64,000 nucleotides of DNA from Campanula takesimana. Its lineage: Eukaryota; Streptophyta; Magnoliopsida; Asterales; Campanulaceae. Numbering within the stretch: position 1 is the first letter of the stretch; the number at the start of each line of letters is the position of its first letter. The position numbers and the translations under genes are program-made. Positions 47,501-56,074 of this stretch are shown one piece after another. The notes below the pieces were generated by a model. The model was not told the DNA's origin and did no database searches. It was given only the letters and a program-made list of their open reading frames with translations. The stretch spans positions 3,016,623 through 3,080,622 of the forward strand of contig JAOWBW010000027.1 of NCBI GenBank assembly GCA_026119855.1, written 5' to 3'.

Positions 47501-50500
47501 TTACTGACATGTAATCCTCTACTTCAATATACTTTTTTGGATAAGAAATTCGAAAAGGATCACCATTTCTAGTTCAGTGGAACCATATGTGTTTTGAAAC
47601 TTTTGAGTTTTGACAATGAGAGGGTGTAAGGCATTATTGGACCAATCTATGAGCGAAAAGAGCTGAGAAAAGAGCTGATTATCCCTCACACACATTAAAA
47701 AAGATTAAAATAACTCCCTACCGGATGAAGTAGGAATTAGATATGCTCTTTTGGTTGGTTGTGAGGTGTTGACTTCACTTGTCCCATCTTAGGGTTCCTC
47801 TTGGAGGTAACCCGCGATCTATCTCATTTTGGGATCCAGTGGTGGAAAGTGTAAATAGGCGTCTTGCTAGTTGGAAGAGGTCTTTTTTCTCTTTTGGGGT
47901 CGTATTACTTTAATCCATGCTTGCCTCTCGAGTATTCCCTTTCATTCTATGTCTTATTTCGAGTTCCGGTTAGTGGCTAATAGGATCGAGGGTACGATGA
48001 GGAATTTTTTGTGGGATGGAGTGGGAGAGGGTAGGCGAGATCATTTAGTGGCGTGTGAGAAGGTTTGTCGTCCGAAGGAAGAGGGGGGGTTTAGAGTTGG
48101 GTAACTTGGTCAAAGAAACACATCCTTACTGAGTAAATCGGTTTGGGAAAATTCCAGACCGAACAAGAACCACAAAAAAGTTCAAACGGAACAAAACCAA
48201 ACCGCAATGATTTGGTTCGGTTTGGTTCAAACCGCGTTTCAGCAATGGTTCAGACTGCAGTTTAGATGGCGGTTTAGACCGTGGTCTTGAGTGTGGTTCA
48301 AACCACCATTCAGACCGTGGTTCATATCATATCACGATTTAAATCATGGTTCCGACTCTGTTTAAAAGAGAAAATTCGGAGGAAGAAGAATATTTATGAA
48401 TGAAGAAGGCGAAAGAAGTGAACACTACATAACTTTGTTAACTATGTGCCTCAATAAATATAACACACGATGAAATAAATATTGAAGAAGATGCAAAACG
48501 GGTATAACGCAATGTTGATTTTTAATAATTCAAAGGTGGATGTTACTTAACATACAAATTTATGATTATCATATCTAGTTTGGCAGTTCGGTCCGGTGGT
48601 TCGGTTCGATGGTTAGGTCTGGCGGTTCGATCTCGTGGTTTGGTTGGTTTGGTCTGGAGGGGTCAGACCACAAACCAAACCGAACCACAATTTTCTAATT
48701 TTTAAGACTAAACCGAACCACTCGTACTTGGAAACCGAACCAGACCGTATGGTTTGGTTTGGTTCGGTCTCAAACCGTGGTCTGGACCGAACCGCTTACA
48801 ACCCTAATCTTAAGGTCCGACAACCTTTTATGTGTATCTCGCCCAACTGGCGTGTGAACTGTAAGCAGTCTAATGAATCTCACGATCATCTTTTCCTCCA
48901 CTGTCGAGTTGCTTGTTATCTTTGGAATCACATTTTTGAGGTGATAGGAGAGAATTGGGTGAGCCCGAGAACTTTGACTTCTTTCTTACAGATTCAGTTT
49001 TGTGGGTTTGGGAGAGACAAAGATGCAGTCCAGCTTTGGGAATGTTGGGTTTCAGCTATACTGTGGTGTGTATGGATGGAGAGTACAAATAATTTTTTCG
49101 GAATAAACATCTTCCGAACCATGTTCTTTGGGGGCGAGTTATCTCTATTGCTTCTCTTTGGGCATCAGCTAAGAGTGCTTTTCGGGGAGTGTATTTCAGA
49201 TTTAAAACGGGATTGGGTTGCTGTGATTGTGTAGTTCTTGTTTGGCTTGGTTGTTCCTTTTTTTTTCCCTCTGATGTCCGTCTTTTGTGTATTCTTCTCT
49301 TTTAGTTAATACTCCCTCCGTCCCATAATAATGTGCACAAAATGAAAGATGCACAAGAATTAAGAAATGAATAGCAGTGGATGATTGTTGTATGAAAAGT
49401 GAGGTAGGAGAGAGAAAGTGGGATAAGAAATTGTAGTGGATAGTTGTTGTGAGCATGACAAGTGAGCCCCATTGAATAAAGAAATATATAAACTTTCCAT
49501 TTTAGGAAAGTGTGACTTATCAATGGGACACCCAAAAGGGAAATTTGTGCACATTGTTATGAGATGGAGGGAGTATACTTCTATTCCTATCAAAAAAAGA
49601 AAAAAAAAAGAAAAAAAGAAAAGTAAACCCTTACCATATGAAGAAACTTGTCACATTGGTTTTCCAAAAAGGTAATTGCAAACCCATCCTTGGCTGGGAG
49701 GATATAATCTCTCTCTCTCTCTCTCTCATGTGAGAGAGAGGGCTAAAAAAGTAGCTCTCCTTGAATTCATAGCTCTCCTTGAATTCATTTCTGCCACCAG
49801 CGCCTGCAAGTATGATGCAAGTATGAAACTGGCGACTGGCAAGATGAAATTCTTTTTTCCCCCTTCAAATTTCACTATAATTTTCCTCGTCCCCAGCACA
49901 AACAACATAGGTGTAGTTGCTTTGACAAACAAAAAGAGTTATAGTTTTAACTCATTCACTGAGATTCACTTCTTCCTTCACCACAATCACAAACCTCTTC
50001 GGAATTCCGTTTAAAGACTTTCGAGCTGACATATACAATAAGAATCTTCTATTCTGAGGGATTATTTCTCTTGGTGCACCCCACTCCGCATTTAGTTACA
50101 ATAAGCTTCGAATGAGACCCTTGCGCTAGTTGTACAACAAAACTAGCTCAACCACTGAAAAACTAAATATTCATGAGTTGATATGGTTGAATCTATAGCT
50201 AGGTTGCGTTGAACATCTACTCGCTAGGTAGCTGTAGAATGGGTCACACCGATAGAAGTATTCACCACAAGAACCTAAGTTTCTCATTGTCTGCCCATAC
50301 ACAAGCTCGTATGAAGGAAACAACAAACACCGGGCAGACAGAAGGGAATTTGTGCTCTGGTGAAGGAAGGAGGGAATGCGCATGAATGAGTTGAAACTTA
50401 TAACCCATATCGCTAGTCTGATGCAACTACACCTATATTCTTTATGGTGGATTCAAAGAAGCTGATAATGAAGATTGCAAATTTGAGTAGGTTACTCTTA

Positions 50501-53500
50501 TACATAGCATGATATCCAACTTTATTTACGTTGATCAATTTTGGTTTGAAATTCTCCTATTCTCGTGTTTGGCTTTGAAGTTGTAAACTAGTCCTTATAT
50601 AGAACAAAAAATACGTAGTTTGACTTTCAACATCATCCCGTCAATCCGGTTCAACGATTTAATGTAGGTTTGGTGTTGGTAAATTAGATTCCACCAAATT
50701 AATTGCTATAAATCTCGACTGACCAAATCATACCTACTTAGTTATTATGACAACACAATGAAAACAAATTAATAATAAGACAAAAAATAAATAAATCAGT
50801 TGTGCTATCACGAAACGCAACTAAATCCAACCAAATCAGTAACCATAACCTGAAAAAGTCACAAAACGTATGCGAGCACAAACTTGAGAACTCTTGCATG
50901 GGTTTTGTGGATTCTTGGGGTTATAGATACTTATATAGTTGAACTTATATAGTTGCGGCTTTGTGATCACCGCACATAATCTGCTTGATTGTTTTAATTT
51001 GCTTTTGTTTTGTCATCATGACTGAATTTGTATGATTTTTGTTTGTCAAGATTAATAGGAATTATATTGGGGGATCCAATTTTACCAACACCAAATGTAC
51101 ATTATAGTGCTGATCATACGCAGCCGTAGCAAATAAACAAACTCGGAAGTCGAGCCATGTATTTCTGTTCTATACAAGAGTAACGGAACTAGTTTTTACA
51201 CTTACAGGCGAAGAGAAAGGGTACGTAATGTAAACAAGAATAGGAGACTTTCAAACCAAAAGTTGACCAGTCTCGTTTAATATGCGTTAGGTGACATTGA
51301 TTTGTGGTGGCTCTATAATCTGAGAGCCTTTCCACCTGCTTATCATGTAAGATTAGAGCATTATGATTTTACTGGTCTGTAGTTCTCTAATTCAATATAC
51401 TAGGGACCATCCCAAAGTGTCCAAAACATTTTCAAATTTTCTCTTGATCAAGAGCAAATTTGATTTTTTTTAACATTCATTTTGGGACGGAGGTAGTACA
51501 ATTTTGGATAAGAAATTCCAAATGGGTCACCACTTCTACTTCAGTGGAACCATACTTGTTTTGAAACGTGTGATAATGAGAGTCTAAGGTTATTAGACCA
51601 TTCATGGTGTGGCTAAAACTATTTAGAGGGAAATGAGGAAATTCTTGTGGGAAGGCTTAGGGGAGTAGAAAAAAGACCATTAAGTGGCTTGGGGCAAAGT
51701 TTGTTGCCCTAACGAGGAGGCTAGTTTGGCATTGGGGAATCTGATTAGTCGGAACATCTCTTTAGTGAGTAAATGGCTTTGGAGGTTTCCTTGAGAACCT
51801 CATTCGATTTGGCATAAAGTGATAAAGAGCAAGTTCGGGGGTGTAAAAATGGTTGAGATGCTTCTTTCAGTGGTTCAGGTTCGCACAAATGCGTGGAAAT
51901 TCATACATCAGTGTCATCACATGTTTTATCCTCCCACTCGATTAAAGGTAGGTAATGGAGCTCATATTCATTTCTGGGAAGATCATTAGGCAAGTAATTT
52001 GTCCTTTAGGGATTTATTTCCTCGTTTTTATCGTCTTTCATTGGTTCATTAGGCCCTATATTTGAATTTCAGGTGCGTCGGGAAGGGGGAAATTCACTTT
52101 CTTGGAATTTTCATTTCTTCCGGAATCTAAGTGATAGAGAGTCTGTAGATGTTGGTGTTCATCTCTCTACTCTTTCTTCGTCCGTTTGTCACAAAATCTT
52201 GATTCTCGGGTTTGGAGCTTAGACTCCGTATTCTTGTAAATCTTTCCTTAGATTCTTGACTCGAAGCCCCACTCTCCTCTTGCTTCGTATGTGTGGAAGT
52301 CAAAATCTCCTTTCAAGATTCGGGCATTTATGTGGGTTTTAGTTCTTAATAAACTTAATACTACTGACAATTGATTCGTAGGCCTACTAAATGTCTATCG
52401 CCAAATTGGTGGGTGGAGAGGAATGCTAAGATTTTTAAAGATTGCTACTTACCTAAAAATCTGTAGTTGGAAAGAGTTGTGTCTTTAGCCTCTCTTTGGG
52501 CGTACGCTAATGGTGCTTTCAAAGGTTTATCGTTGAATGATTTGAAGAGAGACTGGGTTGCTGCAATTTTCTAAGATAATTTTCATGTATTTTTCCCTTT
52601 TTCCTTTTTAGATAGATACCTTGTCCATCGTATTGTACTTTAAGCTTCATTTAATACAATCTCCTTTTTTTAGTTTAAAAAAAGGTTATTAGATCATTCT
52701 ATGAGCCAAAAGAAGCTGATTACCCCTCCCACATAGGAGAAAAGATTAGAATAACCCCCTACCACCCAAAGAATTAACCCTGTTAAATTGGTTTTCCAAA
52801 ACGGTAATGCTAGCAAACCCCTCCATGGCTGGGAGGTCAGGATCTCTCTCTCTCAGCGTATGTGATGTGAGAGAGGGCTTATAAACTAGCTGTCATTGAG
52901 TTCTTGTCTCCCACCAGTTACCCTAAGTAAACCTAGGAGCAAATTTTTTTTTTCAATTAGCTCCTATAAAATGTAAAATAAAAAATTCTTATCTCAATTA
53001 GCTAATATGATATACTCCCTCCGTACATATATACTCAAAAAGTATTGTGAGTGGGGAGTGTAAGTATGATTATTTGATAGCGAGGCCCACAATTTATGTG
53101 GGTGAGGAAGACAAGTGGGGTAGGGTAAATAAAAAAAATGGAATTTAGGAAAGGGGACTTACCAATGAGGCACCCAAGAAGGAAATTTGTGCAAGTTGTT
53201 ATGGGATTGTTATGGGACGGAGGGAGTATTTATTTTGTTGTTTTACGCACTTAAGGGCAGAGTTGGGTGACTCTGGGTCAGTTTGACATTTGTCATTAGG
53301 CACGAGTCTCTGTAAAACATTTCTTTCATGTCTTCTACTCGTATTTATTTGTTTATATTGGAGTATAAAATTTCAAGAGATATACTCTGCCATAAAATTT
53401 AAGTTCAGATTAGGACAATGTTTCGACATGGACTATGTAGTTGATGCATGCAGTATGTTGCAGAATTCATCAGTTCTCAAACTATAGAGCAGTGAACAAC

Positions 53501-54142
53501 GACGAGCTATTATAATAAAGGGTCGGGGTTTTGTTTTGTTATTTTTTGTGGATTTAAGTTTGTGCTAGGAAGTGAGGAACATCTATCCAAATGAACATCA
53601 TATCCAACTGGGAAGGAACCATTTAAACATATGGTTAAGGAGATGTTTCCATAGAACAACTAAATACTCCCTCCGTCCCAGAATGATCATCACACTTTTT
53701 TTTTGCCGTGACTACTAAAGAACTTTGAGCAATAATTTTAAGTTGACTTAATTATATTAATGAAAATCTAAAAATTGTTATCGACATGCCATCAACAATT
53801 CTTCTCTTCGTAGTGATAAAAGCTCACTTGACCAATAATTTTTTCTTCTGGTTGGCAGATACCAGGATTTGCAGCGTATAAATTCTGGAACTTGATCAAG
53901 GGATTTCTGTTTCAAGGTTCAGGAGAGGTACATTCTCTCATCAACTTTTTCTGCTCAATCTCTTGCTTGTGATAAACTACTCTATTTGGCTACTATTGAG
54001 TTGGTCTGAATTATATACGGGATTCAAAATTATGCGTGTTTTTCTGCAGGGAGCTGAAGAGGATGAAAAGAGTCGAAAGAAAAGAGAGAAATTAGAAAAG
54101 AAAGCTTCAAGAGGCAAAATAATGAAGGCAAGAAACCGATAA
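41213..54142 (+). CDS. TMEM208: TMEM208 / SND2 homologue (DUF788), ER membrane targeting protein
   Basis: Exons 41213-41296, 43129-43322, 47028-47112, 53859-53927, 54050-54142 (stop 54140-54142); all GT-AG, phases match, 174 aa, the family size. The basic N-terminus MANQGAKKRKEENTRHMRNL is followed by hydrophobic segments around residues 20-38 (LLRLIIACNVIYLLV), 45-65 (HWVGLIFTSFAYFIPYQQL) and 115-135 (FWYIYLVIPGFAAYKFW), a conserved acidic loop (AYTDDGELLDGGFDM) and a lysine/arginine-rich tail (KKREKLEKKASRGKIMKAR). Yeast Snd2/Env10 and human TMEM208 take part in SRP-independent delivery of proteins to the ER (family knowledge). Coding is only 525 bp of 12.9 kb: introns hold a MULE, a hAT, several MITEs, two L1 insertions and a segmental duplication, with no harm to the frame. 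Confidence 0.94.
41608..41791. mobile_element. Degenerate Stowaway-like MITE in TMEM208 intron 1
   Basis: TTCATCTATCCCAAAATTAG at left and AACTATTTCGGGACTTAGGG at right; about 184 bp, diverged ends. Confidence 0.55.
43798..44945. mobile_element. MULE-B, long-TIR Mutator-like element in TMEM208 intron 2
   Basis: Perfect 9-bp duplication TTGAATCAC (43789-43797, 44946-44954). TIRs of roughly 150 bp begin GGACAAAATATGTTTATCCC and end TATTTTGGCC, clearly related to MULE-A (shared TCCCACTTTG, CGTTTGAAAAGT and CATGTGCATGTCACATGAT). The interior has a coding-like Ser/Pro-rich frame (44065-44250) and GC-rich text near 44270-44340, possibly a captured host fragment. No transposase. Confidence 0.93.
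45454..46216. mobile_element. hAT-2, non-autonomous hAT element (763 bp)
   Basis: Perfect 16-bp TIR CATAGTTATTAAAGGC with perfect 8-bp duplication GGTCAGAG (45446-45453, 46217-46224). Subterminal GGCGC / GCGCCTAGGCGCG repeats parallel those of hAT-1, though the terminal sequence differs. A run of GGTCGCCGGA-type repeats lies at 45955-46015. In TMEM208 intron 2. Confidence 0.95.
46330..46510. mobile_element. Stowaway-like MITE in TMEM208 intron 2
   Basis: Clear left end ACTCCCTCTGTCCCAGAAAA; right end degenerate (GGGTTAGGAGTAATA). Confidence 0.6.
48150..48813. mobile_element. hAT-like repeat element inside LINE-A
   Basis: Dense ACCGAACC / GGTTCGGT repeats in both orientations. The right end reads TAGGGTTGTAAGCGGTTCGG on the minus strand, a hAT-like terminus; the left terminus is not recognised. 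It replaces the middle of the LINE, so an internal deletion accompanied or preceded it. Confidence 0.55.
49309..49577. mobile_element. Stowaway MITE nested near the LINE-A 3' end
   Basis: ACTCCCTCCGTCCCATAATA and TGTTATGAGATGGAGGGAGT with TA flanks, about 270 bp. It separates the LINE coding end from its A-rich tail. Confidence 0.85.
49801..51261. other. Intron 3 sequence of TMEM208 without recognised features
   Basis: AT-rich intron between the two duplicated blocks. Short ORFs on both strands show no domain. No element ends found. Confidence 0.5.
51262..52925. repeat. Intronic segmental duplication, copy 2 (interrupted by LINE-B)
   Basis: Counterpart of 47390-49800. Extra here: a degenerate Stowaway-like MITE at 51401-51499 (CATCCCAAAGTG ... 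TTTTGGGACGGAGGTAGTA). The unit is TTTTCCACCTGCTTATCATG, then CAGTGGAACCATAC, then the LINE insertion, then TTGGTTTTCCAAAACGGTAA and the CTCTCTCTC / GAGAGAG stretch. Confidence 0.85.
51604..52681 (+). mobile_element. LINE-B, 5'-truncated L1-type LINE with 18-bp TSD
   Basis: An 18-bp duplication AAGGTTATTAGAYCATTC (51586-51603, 52682-52699; one difference) flanks the insert. It reads MRKFLWEGLGE, VSKWLWRFP, WKFIHQCHHMFYPPTRLK and ends LNDLKRDWVAAIF (stop about 52574), but has several in-frame stops and shifts. A short T-rich, A-ending tail follows. It is a different insertion from LINE-A, in a different position of the duplicated block. Confidence 0.85.
53009..53232. mobile_element. Stowaway MITE in TMEM208 intron 3
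   Basis: ACTCCCTCCGTACATATATA and TTGTTATGGGACGGAGGGAG; about 220 bp, same subfamily as 49309 (GCACCCAAGAAGGAAATTTG). Confidence 0.85.
53664..53845. mobile_element. Stowaway MITE remnant next to the TMEM208 exon 4 acceptor
   Basis: Left end ACTCCCTCCGTCCCAGAATG is intact; inner arm TTGCCGTGACTACTAAAGAA pairs with TTCTTCTCTTCGTAGTGATA, but the far terminus is missing. The remnant stops about 15-30 bp before the acceptor AG at 53858, so it supplies part of the branch-site region. Confidence 0.6.
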
Positions 54143-54315
54143 GAAAACAATATCCAGTTGCACAGAGGTGCAGACATTTCCGAAATTTCGTGTCGTCAAT
54201 ATGACTTAGTTTCTCTGCCTGTTTTAGAGTATTCTGATTTGCAAATCCAACTCTCTTGCCTCACCAGCTACACTGCAAATATATGTTACTTTTATGAAAG
54301 AAATTGACAAATTTG

Positions 54316-54625
54316 TTCTCCCTCTGTCCCTAAATGAGTGTCCATTTTCAAGAAATCTTTGTCTCAAAATGAGTGTCTTTTTTGAGCATAACTTTGTCCC
54401 AAAATGAGTGTCTTTTTTAAGCATAACTTTGTCCCTAAATTTTTTTTTTTTGATTTTTTTTTTTCACCGGTCTCTTTATACATACGTGCAAAACTAAATG
54501 TTTGCAAAAGAGATTACAAGATTATATATGAATCTTTGCCACCAAAGTGGTACAAAAAGTTAACATTTTCAGATGTCCCTTAAAATGAAATTTGGACACT
54601 CATTTAGGGAAAGAGGTAGTACTAC
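54316..54625. mobile_element. Stowaway MITE downstream of TMEM208
   Basis: CTCCCTCTGTCCCTAAATGA and TCATTTAGGGAAAGAGGTAG; about 310 bp with three near copies of AAAATGAGTGTCTTTTTT inside. It begins 174 bp after the stop codon, probably near the 3' UTR end. Confidence 0.8.
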
Positions 54626-54907
54626 TCTTTCATGCTTATTAAAGGGATAGGGTTGGGAATAGGATTTTGGTTTTTCAAAACTACCATTCAATCAAAAAAT
54701 ATGGTGGAAAGGGTGTAAAATGATGAACTCCTGTCGAACTCTTTTGATTTTGCACCGGATTTAACACTTGACAATATGATTTAATTAAAGTATACACACG
54801 TTCGGTTGTTCGGAAAGATAGTCCATTTTTGTGGTCAAATCAATCAAATTTTGACCATGATTTGACGAAATTAAATATCCATATGCAATTCAAAAAAAAA
54901 AATCTTA

Positions 54908-55100
54908 ATATTCCCTCCGTCCCAAAATGATCTTCTCATTTGCCATGTTTCATTGTCCCAAAAAGTTTTTCTCATTTCTACAATCTAGGCTTTAAAAGTG
55001 CACAATCAAAACATGGCTAGTGAAGCAAGTGTTCAGATCCTTAAAAAGTTTGAATAGTCAAACAGGAAGGAAGATCATTTTGGGACGGAGGGAGTAAATA
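54908..55100. mobile_element. Stowaway MITE
   Basis: TTCCCTCCGTCCCAAAATGA and TCATTTTGGGACGGAGGGAG; same subfamily as the copy at 13315 (TCTTCTCATTTGCCAT). Confidence 0.88.
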
Positions 55101-55502
55101 TTTTGAAGAGTGAAACAGTAATACTTTTTGCATAGAAATAGTTAATTTTTCATAAGATTAAAATTCAATTGAGTTAACTATAATGGTAAAACAATAATAA
55201 TATTTAAAATTGCATAAAAATAATTATTTTCTTGTAAAATTATGGTTTCAACTGAGTTTGACTTGAAAATAAAAAAGAAATTACTTGACGGAGATGTAGA
55301 TGGAGATAGTAGTACTCGTAACGCAAAGTCAGCAGTACTAGAACTAGTGCTACAACAATTGCATATCCTAGTTGACTTATTGCAACTCATAAATTATATT
55401 AAAATTATACACTAAATAAATTAAGTAATTCAATATTATAAAGCATATATATGCAAAAAAACACCCATCTAAGTATAGAAAAAAAAAAAAGAGAGGCGAA
55501 AA

Positions 55503-55781
55503 TCAATTCGACCTCACATGATGAACATCTTCATATTCATCATCATCATCGTCTCGGGTATTTAAACAGTTAAACAAGATACAACAAGCTAGAACGATCG
55601 CACTTGATATTGCCAAAAGAAATACGATGATTACGTTCCTCAGAAACTCCATCTCTTCATCTTCGACATATTCCTCGATGATGTAGTTGTTATTCCTCAT
55701 CCTTTTCAGAGCTGTAGAAAGATGTACTAGAATATTACAAAATAGAAAAATTAGAAAATAGGCTATATACCTGGTTGCCAT
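55503..55781 (-). CDS. Hypothetical 92-aa membrane protein
   Basis: Single-exon ORF in otherwise gene-poor DNA. Good start context (TCTCATGGCAACC). Features: hydrophobic N-terminus (IAYFLIFLFCNILVHL, about 6-21), an acidic stretch (EEYVEDEEMEF), a transmembrane segment about 49-70 (VIIVFLLAISSAIVLACCIL) and a very acidic tail (DDDDDEYEDVHH). I do not recognise a family. Real gene, fragment or chance ORF cannot be separated by eye; the ordered hydrophobic/acidic pattern favours a real short protein slightly. Confidence 0.35.
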   Translation of the reverse strand: MATRYIAYFLIFLFCNILVHLSTALKRMRNNNYIIEEYVEDEEMEFLRNVIIVFLLAISSAIVLACCILFNCLNTRDDDDDEYEDVHHVRSN

Positions 55782-56074
55782 GAGAGACTATCCGCAGGTT
55801 TTATGAAGCTGACGATTTGGGTCGGGTGATGTCAAGTAAAACCCCAATAATTATATGTGGAATTTATAGGGTTTTAATCTGATTCAAATTTTCCTTATTT
55901 TAGTCGAACTGAGTTTCTTTTTCCTTTGAACTTTTTTTTTTTTTTTTTTTTTTTGAAAGATTTTTCCTTTTAAACTGCAACATTTATTTTCTTATAATTC
56001 CGCTTAGATACAAATACCTGACAATGTAGTGCTGTTAAATTTTTTGACGGGTCGATACCTGAAAAAATAAAGAG

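Larger units (their letters stand above)
47731..49626 (+). mobile_element. LINE-A, 5'-truncated, internally deleted L1-type LINE
   Basis: 47780-48150 reads LGVPLGGNPRSISFWDPVVE, WKRSFFSFGGRITLIHACLS and NFLWDGVGEGRRDHLVACEK, the reverse transcriptase C-terminal part of plant L1 elements. After a hAT-like insert, coding resumes near 48810 with a zf-RVT-like region NESHDHLFLHCRVACYLWNH and ends ISDLKRDWVAVIV (stop about 49234). A cysteine expected in the zinc motif is Arg here (NWRVNCK). Flanking sequences CTCCCTACCGGATGAAG / ACCCTTACCATATGAAG are probable old target-site duplications, with an A-rich tail before the right copy. Non-functional. Confidence 0.85.
47390..49800. repeat. Intronic segmental duplication, copy 1 (interrupted by LINE-A)
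   Basis: The left part 47390-47730 (AGTCTCTTTTAATATGCGTC, TTTTCCACCTGTTTATCATG, CAGTGGAACCATA) and right part 49627-49800 (TTGGTTTTCCAAAA, GGCTGGGAGG, CTCTCTCTC, ATGTGAGAGAG) match 51262-51603 and 52682-52925 in the same order. The whole block is a diverged direct duplication about 3.9 kb apart within TMEM208 intron 3. Confidence 0.85.

Noticed and set aside
49676..50014. 112-aa plus-strand ORF in TMEM208 intron 3
   Set aside because: Starts in duplicated intronic sequence with a CT microsatellite; homologous stretch in copy 2 is not open.
55178..55390. 70-aa minus-strand ORF with Ser/Cys-rich start
   Set aside because: No family resemblance, AT-rich end, no support beyond length; too weak to call.
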